From: Litorilinea aerophila
Lineage (GTDB): Bacteria > Chloroflexota > Anaerolineae > Caldilineales > Caldilineaceae
Assembly: GCF_006569185.2 (NCBI RefSeq)
Contig: NZ_VIGC02000038.1
Coordinates: 1 to 50,668 of the forward strand
DNA: 50,668 bases
Direction of reading: 5' to 3'
The first letter of the stretch is position 1; every line of letters starts with the position of its first letter. The notes beneath the pieces were generated by a model. The model worked only from the letters and a program-made list of their open reading frames with translations, was not told where the DNA came from and ran no database searches. Made by a program: the position numbers and the translations under genes. Positions 34,304-44,529 of the stretch are shown here, in pieces.

Positions 34304-34855
34304 ATGGCACAAGTCAGATACCTTTCCCTGTTCATGGCATTGACCCTGATGCTGGCGCTGGGCGCCTGTACGGCATCGGCAGGCCCGGCATCCGGGCGTC
34401 CGGTGCAGAAAGTAGCCGTCGAGGTCAACGTCTCTGATGGACCGGAGGCGCCGGATTGGGTGTTGGAGACCCTGGATGGCGGTGAGTTTCGCCTGGCCGA
34501 CCACCGGGGCGAGGTGGTGGTCATGTTTTTCATGGCTTCCTGGTGTAGCTCCTGCCTGCTCGAAGCCCGAGCCCTCGACCAACTGTATCGGCAGTACAAA
34601 GACCAGGGGCTGACGGTGGTTGCTATCAATGTAGAGCCGGGCAGACCGGTCCAGGAGCTTGCGCGTTTTCGCCAGATGGCGAACGACGCGGACTATTCCT
34701 GGGCTTTCGACAGCGAATTCGCGGTGGTGAAACGCTACGGTGTCCGGGCTCTGGACAGCACCATCATCATCGACCGGGCCGGGCGAATCGCCTACACCGA
34801 CGATTCCCTGACCCCACTGGAGACCCTTGAATCAGAAATTCTGAAGTGGCTATAA
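34304..34855 (+). CDS. TlpA/ResA-like thioredoxin-fold lipoprotein
   Basis: The 183-residue predicted lipoprotein has the lipobox LALGAC (Cys22), an acidic spacer and an AhpC/TSA-type thioredoxin fold with SWCSSCLLEA as the redox CxxC. A cis-proline equivalent lies late in the fold (VRALDSTIIID is atypical, with Leu-Asp where Pro is usual). It would reduce or oxidise extracytoplasmic thiols using electrons passed by a CcdA-like protein; one is encoded at the far end of this island. GGAGG precedes the ATG by about 11 bases. Confidence 0.8.
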   Translation: MAQVRYLSLFMALTLMLALGACTASAGPASGRPVQKVAVEVNVSDGPEAPDWVLETLDGGEFRLADHRGEVVVMFFMASWCSSCLLEARALDQLYRQYKDQGLTVVAINVEPGRPVQELARFRQMANDADYSWAFDSEFAVVKRYGVRALDSTIIIDRAGRIAYTDDSLTPLETLESEILKWL

Positions 34856-34904
34856 AACTGCCTGGAATGGGCGTTGGTCAGTTCTGCCTTTGGCCCTGGC
34901 TAAA

Positions 34905-34934
34905 TTCGACAAATCATCCGGGCTCGGTTATACT
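34905..34934 (+). promoter_or_regulatory. Promoter for rpsT
   Basis: TTCGAC, 18 bases and TATACT. It leaves a leader of about 175 bases before rpsT, in which no specific structure was recognised. Confidence 0.5.
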
Positions 34935-35117
34935 GTTACGCTGTGATTGCAGCCAATGGGGCCTATTTACAGCCGCAGATTACACAGATAGGGCTGGATA
35001 AAAATCGGTGTTCATCTGTAAAGTCTGTGGATCGAGACAAATTTGTAAAGATAGTGCATATCGAAACTGGCTGGAGATAGAGAGCCATTCAAGTTCTGTT
35101 TGGGGAGCAAATCTGGC

Positions 35118-35381
35118 ATGGCCAATATTAAATCTGCCGAGAAACGAAATCGTCAGCGTCTGAAGCGGGAAGCTCGCAACCGGGTGATACGCGGCCGCAC
35201 TCGCACGGCTTTGAAGAAGGCTCGCCTCGCCATTGCCAACGGCGATCCCAACGCGGCGGAGCTGGTGCGCCTGGCCGAGCGGGCCCTGGATCGGGCCGCC
35301 GCCAAGGGCGTCATCCACCGCAACAACGCGGCCCGGCGCAAGAGTCGCCTCTATCGGGCCCTGCAGAAGGCGCTGGCCTGA
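35118..35381 (+). CDS. rpsT: 30S ribosomal protein S20
   Basis: The 87-residue basic protein binds the 16S rRNA 5' and 3' minor domains. MANIKSAEKRNRQRLKREAR, then RTALKKARLAIANGD and HRNNAARRKSRL, are diagnostic. The ATG is 18 bases inside a longer open frame and begins the conserved protein. Monocistronic: promoter upstream, intrinsic terminator downstream. Confidence 0.97.
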   Translation: MANIKSAEKRNRQRLKREARNRVIRGRTRTALKKARLAIANGDPNAAELVRLAERALDRAAAKGVIHRNNAARRKSRLYRALQKALA

Positions 35382-35474
35382 ACTAGCCGCGCGGTTACGC
35401 CGCCCACCCTCTGCCAGCCAGGGAGATCCTGGTTTTGGGGTGGGCGTCCATCATCCAGAGCGCTGTTTTTTCCC

Positions 35475-35504
35475 GCCACCGTACCCTCAGGTCGGTGGCT
35501 TTTT
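35475..35504 (+). terminator. Intrinsic terminator of rpsT
   Basis: GCCACCG and CGGTGGC pair around an 11-base loop, followed by five T residues. It overlaps the last codons of the convergent nth gene. A second hairpin (CGCCCACCC/GGGTGGGCG) lies nearer to rpsT, at about 35401-35447. Confidence 0.85.
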
Positions 35505-36215
35505 GTTGTGGCCAGAATGGGGCTGTTGGCCGGGAGGTGTGGGAGCCCAATCGCCCTCCTGGTTGTAGTAGTCGCACAGATCCTGGAGGGGGCAGATTTC
35601 GCAGCGGGGCTCCCGGGCATGGCAGATCTCCCGCCCATGCCGGATGAGGTTGAGGTGCAGGGTGTAGAAGGTCTCCGGCGGCAGCAGGGCTTCCCAATCG
35701 GCCTTTACCTTTTCGGCGCTGGCCTTGCGGCTACTGATGCCCAGGCGCCGGCTGATGCGCTGAACGTGGGTATCCACTGGGAAGGTCGGCTTGTTAAAGC
35801 AGAAAAGCAGGACGATGCTGGCCGTCTTGTGGCCCACGCCTGGCAGGCTGGTCAGATAGGCCAGGGCCTCTTTGACGTCCATCTCCGCCAGGGCATCCAG
35901 CCGATACTCCCCCCAATCTTCCTTGATGCGGGTCAGGGTGGCCACGATGTTGGGCGCCTTCTGGTTGTACATGCCCGCCGGCCGGATGGCCTCCTTGATG
36001 GCCTCCAGGGGCGCGGTGCGGACAGCCTCCCAATCTTCACCGAAGGCGGCCTTGAGCCGGTCAAAGGCGCGGCCGCTGTTCACGTCGTTGGTGTTGGCGC
36101 TGAGGATGGTCCCGATGAGCTCGTCCACCGGGTCCCCATGGGGTGACCAGGTGCGCTCGCCGTAGATTGCCCGCAGCCGCTCATAGACCTGCCGCGCCTT
36201 CTCCTGTCGATCCAT
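35487..36215 (-). CDS. nth: Endonuclease III-like DNA glycosylase/AP lyase
   Basis: The 242-residue base-excision repair enzyme removes oxidised pyrimidines. The helix-hairpin-helix LTSLPGVGHKTASIVL is clear, with the catalytic Asp in FPVDTHVQRISRRLG; the lysine is in GHKTA. A C-terminal [4Fe-4S] loop C-x6-C-x2-C-x5-C is present (CHAREPRCEICPLQDLC). The N-terminal DPVDELIGTILSANTND has Asn/Thr where Nth usually has SAQT, so it may be an Nth-related subfamily. It is convergent with rpsT. Confidence 0.9.
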   Translation of the reverse strand: MDRQEKARQVYERLRAIYGERTWSPHGDPVDELIGTILSANTNDVNSGRAFDRLKAAFGEDWEAVRTAPLEAIKEAIRPAGMYNQKAPNIVATLTRIKEDWGEYRLDALAEMDVKEALAYLTSLPGVGHKTASIVLLFCFNKPTFPVDTHVQRISRRLGISSRKASAEKVKADWEALLPPETFYTLHLNLIRHGREICHAREPRCEICPLQDLCDYYNQEGDWAPTPPGQQPHSGHNKKPPT

Positions 36216-36300
36216 CAGGCTCTTCGCCTCCTGAATTCAAGAATCCACAATCTTTGCACTTTTTCAATTTACAGATGCGATCCACAATGGTCGTCCCGTC

Positions 36301-36386
36301 GTAGGCGCCGCTCGTAGCGGCGCTTCGTCGCCCTCCCCTCACCCGCCTGGGGCTGGCACCATCGGACGGCTGGGAGCCGCCCCTAC
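36301..36386. repeat. Inverted-repeat element upstream of nth
   Basis: The segment begins GTAGGCGCCGCTCG and ends with GGGAGCCGCCCCTAC, imperfect inverted ends. A perfect internal hairpin GCGCCGCT-CGT-AGCGGCGC lies at 36305-36323. It is in the 238-base gap between alr and nth, both on the minus strand. It resembles small REP/MITE elements seen in GC-rich bacteria. Confidence 0.55.
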
Positions 36387-36453
36387 CGCAAACCGGCGCT
36401 CTTTCACGGCTGGCGACGGGCGGGTGACTGTGAAATCTGTGGCGCCAATCCAC

Positions 36454-37623
36454 TCAACCCACCAACACCCGGGGGACCCGGGCCAGGATCCGGCTGACCA
36501 CGTCGTAGTTGATGGTGCCCAGACGGCGACCCACTTCTTCGGCGGAGAGCTCCTGGCGGCCCTGGCGACCGATCAGAACCACCTCGTCCCCCTGGCGCAC
36601 GGGCCCAGCGCTGGCCACGATGTCGGTCACGTCCACGATGGTCTGATCCATGCAGACTCGTCCCAGGATGGGCGCGGGGGCACCGTGGATGAGGACGTTG
36701 CGCCAGTGGAGGGGCGCGCGGGGGAAGCCGTCGGCATAGCCCACGGGGATTACCGCGGCCACCATGGGGCGAGAGGCCACGAACTCGTGGCCGTAGCTCA
36801 CGCCATCGCCAGGTTGGAGGGCCATAACGTGGGCCACCTGGGCCTTCCAGCTCAGGGCCGGCCGGAAGCCCGGCGGCAGCGGACACTCGTCCACATCGGG
36901 ATCCAGTCCGTAGAGCGCGATGCCGCAGCGCACCATGTCCAGATGCGCCTGGGGCAGGGTCAACGTGGCGGCGGAGTTGGCCGCGTGGGCCAGGGGGGGG
37001 CGCAGCCCCGCCGCCTCCAACTCGGCCAGCAGGCGTTGAAAGCGCCCCAGTTGTTCGTGGGCGAAGGTTTTGTCCTCGGCATCCGCCGTGGCGAAATGGG
37101 TGAAGATGCCCTCCACGTCCAGGTGTCGATACATCTGCAGCGCGGCCAGGAAGGGCGGCACTGCCTCCGGTAACAGCCCCAGGCGGTTCATGCCGGTGTT
37201 CACCTTGACGTGGACTGGGATTCGGCGCCCCAGGGCGGCAGCGGCCTGGTCCAGCGCGCGGGCCGTCTCCAGGTCATACACCGTGGCGGTCAGCTCCAGC
37301 CGCACGGCTGCCTCCGCCTGCCAGGCCGGGGTATAGCCCAGGATCAGGATGGGCGCGGTCACCCCGGCCTGGCGGAGGGGAACGGCTTCGGCCAGGGTGG
37401 CCACGGCCAGGCGGTCGGCGCCAGCCTCCAGGAAGATGGGGGCCACCAGGCTGGCGTCGTGGCCGTACCCATTGGCCTTCACCACTGCCATGAGCAGGCG
37501 CTCCGGACCAATGCGGCGGCGGATCTGGCGCACATTTTCGACCAGGGCCTCCCGCTGGATTTCGATCCATGTGGGCCGCCCCACGCCATCACCGAACCGG
37601 CTGACCTGTACGTTCCCCTGCAT
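36454..37623 (-). CDS. alr: Alanine racemase
   Basis: The PLP enzyme makes D-alanine for peptidoglycan and is 389 residues long. The PLP lysine is in LMAVVKANGYGHD. The catalytic Tyr lies in GDGVSYGHEFVA, and VKVNTGMNRLG and VGYADGFPR are conserved blocks. A GAGGAG eight bases before this ATG selects it over two ATGs further upstream that lack ribosome sites. The PHP phosphoesterase gene lies upstream on the same strand, about 100 bases away. Confidence 0.95.
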   Translation of the reverse strand: MQGNVQVSRFGDGVGRPTWIEIQREALVENVRQIRRRIGPERLLMAVVKANGYGHDASLVAPIFLEAGADRLAVATLAEAVPLRQAGVTAPILILGYTPAWQAEAAVRLELTATVYDLETARALDQAAAALGRRIPVHVKVNTGMNRLGLLPEAVPPFLAALQMYRHLDVEGIFTHFATADAEDKTFAHEQLGRFQRLLAELEAAGLRPPLAHAANSAATLTLPQAHLDMVRCGIALYGLDPDVDECPLPPGFRPALSWKAQVAHVMALQPGDGVSYGHEFVASRPMVAAVIPVGYADGFPRAPLHWRNVLIHGAPAPILGRVCMDQTIVDVTDIVASAGPVRQGDEVVLIGRQGRQELSAEEVGRRLGTINYDVVSRILARVPRVLVG

Positions 37624-37721
37624 CAAAGGCTCTCCTCGTGCTGCATTCATGTTCTCTGCCATCTACGTTCACACTCACTTGTTCCCAATTTCCCAACCAG
37701 ATCCCCTAATCATCTAATTCC

Positions 37722-38657
37722 CTAATCCCCCAATCCCGCCTTCGGCAGCAGGTACGGACGCACCGCCACCCACTCCTCCCAGGTCAGGCCGGCCTGGCCG
37801 GGTTGGATGCCGGGCTTGGTCGTGCCGTGGTAGTCGCTGCCGCCTGTTTTGAGCAGGCCCAGCTCATCGGCCAGGGCATCAAAGCCCGCGATCAGGGCAG
37901 CCACCTGGGCTTCATCGGCGCCTCGATGGCCCCGATTTTGGGCGTAGGGATAGCGGATCTCCAGCCCATCCAGGCCGGCCTGATGCAGGCGCCGAATCAC
38001 CGATTCCACATCCCGAACCCGGGTGTAGCTGCCGGGGTGGGCCAGGACGGCCACGCCGCCGGCCGTGTGGGCCAGCTCGATGGCCTCCTCCACCCGCAGG
38101 CTGAAGCTCCGGGGCACATAGGTGGAATGGACGGCGTCGCCGGAGAGGAACTGGTCAAAGACATCCTGGATGGTGCGGAAGCGCTCCGGATGGTGGGCCA
38201 GGGCGACCCGGGCGATGTGAACCCGGCCGGGCACGCCGCCGGCCAGGGCCAGCACCTCATCCACCGGAACATTCAGACCGTAGGCCTGCAGGCGTTCGAT
38301 CTGGCGGATCTTCTGCTCCACCCGGCTGGCGATGATCTGCTCCAGCGCGTCCAGGAGCGCAGGATCCCGATGGCGAATGCCGTAGGCCAGGATGTTGATG
38401 TCCAGGAAATCCCGCTCCGCTTCGCCGGCCGTGCTGAATTCGATGGCGGGCACCACCGTCACCCCATGCTCCCGGCCGGCGGCCAGGGCCTCCTCCACCC
38501 CCAGGACGCTGTCGTGGTCGGTGAGGGCCATGACGCGGATGCCCAGGCGGGCGCAGTGGCGTACCAGCTCCGTCGGCGTCTCGGTGCCGTCGGAACAGGT
38601 GCTGTGGAGCTGGAGATCCACCGGAAACGGGGCTGTGGGGCCACCCTGTGTCGACAT
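37722..38657 (-). CDS. PHP-domain phosphoesterase (RNase AM/YciV-like)
   Basis: The 311-residue PHP-fold metal-dependent hydrolase has ligand motifs DLQLHSTCSDGTETP, ALTDHDSV, VVPAIEFS, VLAHPGSY and TGGSDYHG in the expected order. Close families hydrolyse 3',5'-nucleoside bisphosphates or trim RNA 5' ends (RNase AM, formerly TrpH/YciV). AAAGGG lies upstream of the ATG. It is divergent from pyrG. Confidence 0.88.
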   Translation of the reverse strand: MSTQGGPTAPFPVDLQLHSTCSDGTETPTELVRHCARLGIRVMALTDHDSVLGVEEALAAGREHGVTVVPAIEFSTAGEAERDFLDINILAYGIRHRDPALLDALEQIIASRVEQKIRQIERLQAYGLNVPVDEVLALAGGVPGRVHIARVALAHHPERFRTIQDVFDQFLSGDAVHSTYVPRSFSLRVEEAIELAHTAGGVAVLAHPGSYTRVRDVESVIRRLHQAGLDGLEIRYPYAQNRGHRGADEAQVAALIAGFDALADELGLLKTGGSDYHGTTKPGIQPGQAGLTWEEWVAVRPYLLPKAGLGD

Positions 38658-38710
38658 GGTACGTACCCTTTCGTGCTCGAGTTTTTCGGCTCCGCATCAC
38701 CTTGTGTTAG

Positions 38711-40588
<1,878 letters not shown>

Positions 40589-40705
40589 CTGCCCCCGGTT
40601 CCGGGCATCCCCAGGGTAACCCGCCACTGCATGGGAACGGATTTCCCTGGGGCGCTTCTTCCGTGAGTCCCCAAATGGGGGGCACACCCCTGGGATCCGG
40701 TGCAG

Positions 40706-40734
40706 TTGGCGGCATGGCATTTCTGTGCCATAAT
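40706..40734 (+). promoter_or_regulatory. Promoter for yebC
   Basis: TTGGCG, 17 bases and CATAAT lie about 45 bases upstream of the yebC start. Confidence 0.6.
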
Positions 40735-40779
40735 GAAGGCAGATGAACAGGCCGTTTGCAAACAGGAGTGTAAAAAGGT

Positions 40780-41547
40780 ATGTCTGGACATTCCAAATGG
40801 TCAACCATTAAGCGCAAAAAAGGCGCCAACGACGCTGCGCGCGGCAAGTTATTCACCAAGCTGGCCCGGGAGATCCAGGTAGCTGCCCGCAGCGGCGCGG
40901 ATCCTGCCACCAACTTCACCCTGCGCCTGGCGGTGGAGCGGGCGCGCATGGAAAACATGCCCAAGGAGAACATCGAACGGGCTATCCGCCGGGGGGCCGG
41001 GCTGGAAAAAGAGGTGGACGACATCGAAGAGGTGACCTACGAAGGGTACGGTCCCCACGGTATCGCCATCCTGGTCAACTGTCTGACCGACAACCGCAAC
41101 CGCACCATTGCTGAAGTCCGCCGCTGCTTCACCCGGGCCAACGGCAACCTGGGCGAACCGGGATCCGTGGCCTGGCAGTTCACAGAGGTGGGCTACATCC
41201 TTTTTAACCGCCAGACCGATGACGGTGAGCCGCGCGACCTGGATCCAGAGGCTATCTTCATGGCCGCGCTGGAGGCAGGCGCTGAAGACGTAGTCGTCAG
41301 CGAGGACGCGGTGGAGGTCTACACGGCGCGCAACGACCTGGCCCAGGTCAGCCAGGCGTTGACCGAGGCGGGCTTCGAGCCCGACGAGTCCAAGCTCATC
41401 ATGCGGCCCAACACCACCATCGCCCTGGAGCCCGACGAGGCGACCACGGTCCTGAACCTGATCGAAGCCCTGGAAGAGCTGGACGACGTCAACAACGTCT
41501 ACCACAACCTGGAGCTGACCGACGAAGTCATGGCCCAGCTGGCCTGA
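40780..41547 (+). CDS. yebC: YebC/PmpR-family regulator/translation factor
   Basis: The 255-residue protein has the strongly conserved start MSGHSKWSTIKRKKGANDAA and blocks KENIERAIRRGAG, YEGYGPHGIAILV and ANGNLGEPGSVAWQF. Family members act as transcription regulators (PmpR), and some relieve ribosome stalling at prolines. The latter is interesting because efp lies 2.3 kb downstream. ruvC follows by 19 bases, the classical yebC-ruvC linkage. Confidence 0.96.
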   Translation: MSGHSKWSTIKRKKGANDAARGKLFTKLAREIQVAARSGADPATNFTLRLAVERARMENMPKENIERAIRRGAGLEKEVDDIEEVTYEGYGPHGIAILVNCLTDNRNRTIAEVRRCFTRANGNLGEPGSVAWQFTEVGYILFNRQTDDGEPRDLDPEAIFMAALEAGAEDVVVSEDAVEVYTARNDLAQVSQALTEAGFEPDESKLIMRPNTTIALEPDEATTVLNLIEALEELDDVNNVYHNLELTDEVMAQLA

Positions 41548-41566
41548 CCCCGTTGGTTTCATCCCC

Positions 41567-42130
41567 ATGGCGGCAAAGGCCCGACAGGCAGCGGCGCAGG
41601 CCAACGAGATCCAGGGGAAGTGGGATCGGGTGGCCCTGGGCATTGACCCAGGCACGGCCACCACGGGCTACGGCGTGGTGGCCCAGTCACCCGACGGCGA
41701 CCTGGTCCTGTTGGCCTGTGGCGTCATTCGCACCCAGCCCGGCCAGCCCATGCATCTGCGCCTGCTGGAAATCTACGAGGATCTCCATGGGCTGATGGAT
41801 GAGTTCTCGCCCACCGAAATGGCGGTGGAGAAGCTCTTCTTCGGCCGCAACGTGACCAACGCCATTTCCGTGGGACAGGCTCGCGGGGCAGTCCTTCTGG
41901 CGGCCGCCAAGCGGGGACTGCCGGTGTCCGAGTACACGCCGGCGGAAATCAAGCAGGCCATTGCCGGCTATGGCAACGCTGAGAAACGACAGATTCAGGA
42001 AATGGTTCAACGCCTGTTGGGCCTGGCCCAGATCCCCCGGCCAGACGACGCCGCCGATGGCGTGGCGGTGGCCCTGTGTCACCTGCAGACGGTCCGGTAT
42101 CAGGATCTCCTTTCCTCTCAGGCCGGGTAA
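41567..42130 (+). CDS. ruvC: Holliday junction resolvase RuvC
   Basis: Resolves Holliday junctions made during recombination. The 187-residue protein has ALGIDPGTATTGYG with the first catalytic Asp, then AVEKLFFGRNVTNAISVGQARG with the Glu, and RPDDAADGVAVALCH with the C-terminal acidic pair. The N-terminus is about 20 residues longer than usual, and no clear ribosome site precedes the ATG. It is linked with yebC and, across a response regulator, with ruvA. Confidence 0.95.
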   Translation: MAAKARQAAAQANEIQGKWDRVALGIDPGTATTGYGVVAQSPDGDLVLLACGVIRTQPGQPMHLRLLEIYEDLHGLMDEFSPTEMAVEKLFFGRNVTNAISVGQARGAVLLAAAKRGLPVSEYTPAEIKQAIAGYGNAEKRQIQEMVQRLLGLAQIPRPDDAADGVAVALCHLQTVRYQDLLSSQAG

Positions 42131-42297
42131 GGACGCCCAATTCGTGGACTTCTGGCGCCTGGGGTTTCTTTCTGGCGGCATCTAATCTATGGGATGCGCC
42201 GGCTCCACTGATGATTGCACTATACCCCATAGGCCGGTTCTCTGGATATGCCGAAACGGTATGGAGTTTATGAGATGGTTTTTAACGGCAGAGAACG

Positions 42298-43056
42298 ATG
42301 ACCAATGTACAGAATTATTCTTCGGAGATCCCGCAAGAGCGAAAGCATGTCCGGATCCTGGTAGTCGATGACGAAGATGCCCTTTGCCACCTGTTGCGCA
42401 TCTCCCTGGAAAAGATAGGCCACACGGTGGTCACTGCCACCAATGGCCGGCAGGCCCTGGAGCGTTTTGCAGAGGATTCAATCGATTTGGTGTTATTAGA
42501 CATTATTATGCCAGGGATGGACGGCTTCGAGGTCTGCCGGGCGCTGCGGGAGCAGTCGGATGTGCCCGTTGTCATGTTGACCGCCCTGAACCGCTCCGAT
42601 GACGTGGTGCGGGGGTTTGGGCTGGGCGCGGATGATTACATCACCAAGCCTTTCAGCTTTCGGGAAGTGCAGGTACGCATCGAGGCGATCTTGCGACGGG
42701 TCTACTGGCAGGATCGCAGTGCCGTGGCGTCCCGCCCGGAGACGGGCGACATCGTGCTGAACACAGACGCCCACGAAGCTCTGGTACGGGGACAACGGGT
42801 CCAATTGACGCCTATCGAATATCGGCTGCTGCGCTACATGATGGGAATGCCTAACCGGGCGGTGAGCAAGAGCGAGCTCTTCCGCCAGGTCTGGGGGTAT
42901 GACATGGTGGGCAGCACCAACCTGGTGGAAGTGGCCGTGCGGCGCCTGCGGGAAAAGATTGAGGAAGATCCGTCCAACCCGGTCTACCTGGTCACCGTCC
43001 ACGGCGTGGGGTACAAATTTCACCCAAAGCCGGAGACGACGTCCAACCCGGCGTAG
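42298..43056 (+). CDS. OmpR/PhoB-family response regulator
   Basis: The 252-residue two-component regulator has a receiver domain ILVVDDEDALCHLL with phosphoacceptor Asp in LVLLDIIMPGMDGFEV, the switch MLTAL and Lys in YITKPF. The C-terminal winged helix contains LTPIEYRLLRYMM and TNLVEVAVRRLREKIEEDP. No sensor kinase is nearby, so it is an orphan inside the ruvC-ruvA interval. A CTATACC-type hexamer lies in the 167-base gap upstream, but no convincing promoter was defined. Confidence 0.93.
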   Translation: MTNVQNYSSEIPQERKHVRILVVDDEDALCHLLRISLEKIGHTVVTATNGRQALERFAEDSIDLVLLDIIMPGMDGFEVCRALREQSDVPVVMLTALNRSDDVVRGFGLGADDYITKPFSFREVQVRIEAILRRVYWQDRSAVASRPETGDIVLNTDAHEALVRGQRVQLTPIEYRLLRYMMGMPNRAVSKSELFRQVWGYDMVGSTNLVEVAVRRLREKIEEDPSNPVYLVTVHGVGYKFHPKPETTSNPA

Positions 43057-43097
43057 ACGAAGCTGGCGTTCAGGAGCAGCGGGAGCGCATTTGATCC

Positions 43098-43679
43098 ATG
43101 ATTCGCCTGATCCGGGGCACCGTCATCGCCCATGGCAAGGACCATCTTGTGGTGGAGGTGGCCAATGCGGTGGGGCTCAAGATCTTTGTGCCTGAGCCCA
43201 CCCGTACCCAGGCCGCCTCTGGAGCCACCATCGTCCTGCATACCTACCTGCAGGTGCGGGAAGATGCCCTCAACCTCTTCGGCTTTGCCACCGAGGAGGA
43301 GCTGGAGATCTTCGAGCTGCTCCTGGGGGTGAGTGGCGTGGGCCCCAAGGTGGCCCTCTCCACCCTGAGCGCCCTGAGCCCCGATGCCCTGCGGCTGGCC
43401 CTGGCCAACAATGAGCCGGCTGTCATCGCTCGAGTGCCGGGCATCGGCAAACGGACGGCGGAAAAGATCATCCTGGAGCTCAAGGACAAGGTGCGGGAGA
43501 GCCAGGCCGGCCTGGAGGCCCTGGCCGCGGTGGCCGATGTGGACGCGGAGGTCATCGAGGCCCTCATCGCCCTGGGCTACAGCGTGGTGGAGGCCCAACG
43601 CGCCGTGCAGCGCCTGCCCAAGGAAGCCACCGGCGTGGAGGAGCGGCTGCGCCTGGCCCTGAGCCAGTTCAGCGCCTGA
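43098..43679 (+). CDS. ruvA: Holliday junction DNA helicase subunit RuvA
   Basis: The 193-residue protein binds Holliday junctions and guides RuvB. The N-terminal OB-fold starts MIRLIRGTVIA. Domain II has two helix-hairpin-helix motifs, LLGVSGVGPKVAL and ARVPGIGKRTAEKIILEL. The C-terminal domain III (ALIALGYSVVEAQRAV) contacts RuvB. ruvB is not in the window. Confidence 0.95.
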   Translation: MIRLIRGTVIAHGKDHLVVEVANAVGLKIFVPEPTRTQAASGATIVLHTYLQVREDALNLFGFATEEELEIFELLLGVSGVGPKVALSTLSALSPDALRLALANNEPAVIARVPGIGKRTAEKIILELKDKVRESQAGLEALAAVADVDAEVIEALIALGYSVVEAQRAVQRLPKEATGVEERLRLALSQFSA

Positions 43680-43733
43680 CCTGTCCCGGCCCAGGTTGGC
43701 CGCGGCCTGGGCAATGTCTGGTGGCCTTTTTCT

Positions 43734-43762
43734 TTGACAGGCTTCCAGGCGGCACATATAAT
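43734..43762 (+). promoter_or_regulatory. Consensus sigma70 promoter for efp
   Basis: TTGACA, 17 bases and TATAAT are perfect hexamers at ideal spacing, about 84 bases upstream of efp. A GCCCAGG/CCTGGGC hairpin after ruvA lies just before it, at 43689-43712. Confidence 0.85.
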
Positions 43763-43845
43763 TTGGCCGGTTTCTTTGTCGTTAAAAATTCAGGTGCGTG
43801 CCTCTGGTTGGGCATTTCACCCAAAAACATTCAGGACGGAACTTT

Positions 43846-44409
43846 ATGGCAGAAGTACAAACCCTGCGTCGGGGAAACATTTACGAAGAAGACAATCAGC
43901 TCTGGCGGGTGCTGGATTATCAGCACATCAAGATGGCTCGGGGCGGCGCCACCATTCGCCTGAAGGTGCGCAACGTGCGTACCGGCGCCACCGTGGAAAA
44001 GACCTACAACAGCGGCGCCCGGGTCCAGGACGTGCGGCTGGACAGCCGGCAGGTTCAATACCTGTACAATGACGGCCAGTTCTACTATTTCATGGACACC
44101 GACACCTTCGAGCAGATTGCCCTGCCGCCCGAAGCCCTGGAAGGGATTGTGGAGTACCTGGTGGACAACCAGGTGGTCACCCTGCTCTCCTACAACGGTG
44201 AACCCATCGAGGTGAGCCTGCCCACCACGGTGGACCTGAAGGTGGTCTGGGCGGAGGCAGCCGTGGCCGGCGATACGGCCAACGCGCCCACCAAGCAGGT
44301 GGAGCTGGAGACCGGGCTGCGCATGCAGGTGCCCATGTTCGTGAACGAGGGGGACATCATCCGGGTGGATACCCGGGACGGCAGCTACGTCACCCGGGTG
44401 CAGAAGTAG
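43846..44409 (+). CDS. efp: Elongation factor P (Arg32 type)
   Basis: The 187-residue translation factor rescues ribosomes stalled at polyproline. It has three beta-barrel domains. The first ends in the tip loop HIKMARGGATIRLKVRN and the last holds VDTRDGSYVTRVQK. The tip residue, modified Lys34 in E. coli, is Arg32 here. The usual proline before it (PGK/PGR) is replaced by Met-Ala. Arg32 EF-P is rhamnosylated by EarP in some proteobacteria; no earP is visible. It has its own consensus promoter. Several Pro-rich proteins in this window would need it. Confidence 0.95.
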   Translation: MAEVQTLRRGNIYEEDNQLWRVLDYQHIKMARGGATIRLKVRNVRTGATVEKTYNSGARVQDVRLDSRQVQYLYNDGQFYYFMDTDTFEQIALPPEALEGIVEYLVDNQVVTLLSYNGEPIEVSLPTTVDLKVVWAEAAVAGDTANAPTKQVELETGLRMQVPMFVNEGDIIRVDTRDGSYVTRVQK

Positions 44410-44427
44410 CGACCGGCCCTGGCGCCG

Positions 44428-44460
44428 ACAGGGGGGCGACCCGCCGGGCCGCCCCCCTGT
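44428..44460 (+). terminator. GC-rich hairpin after efp
   Basis: ACAGGGGGGCG and CGCCCCCCTGT form a perfect 11-bp stem just downstream of the efp stop. Only a short T stretch follows, so it is a weak intrinsic or structure-only terminator. Confidence 0.55.
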
Positions 44461-44487
44461 TGCAGTCGCCAATGGTTGGGGAAAAAT

Positions 44488-44516
44488 TTGATCGTTTTCC
44501 CCCGATTGAGTATACT
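44488..44516 (+). promoter_or_regulatory. Promoter for tRNA-Thr
   Basis: TTGATC, 17 bases and TATACT lie 13 bases upstream of the tRNA 5' end. Confidence 0.7.
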
Positions 44517-44529
44517 TACCACTGAGGAT

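Noticed and set aside
43689-43712. Intrinsic terminator after ruvA
   Set aside because: The 7-bp hairpin is not followed directly by a T tract; the nearest T run is about 13 bases away and abuts the efp promoter.
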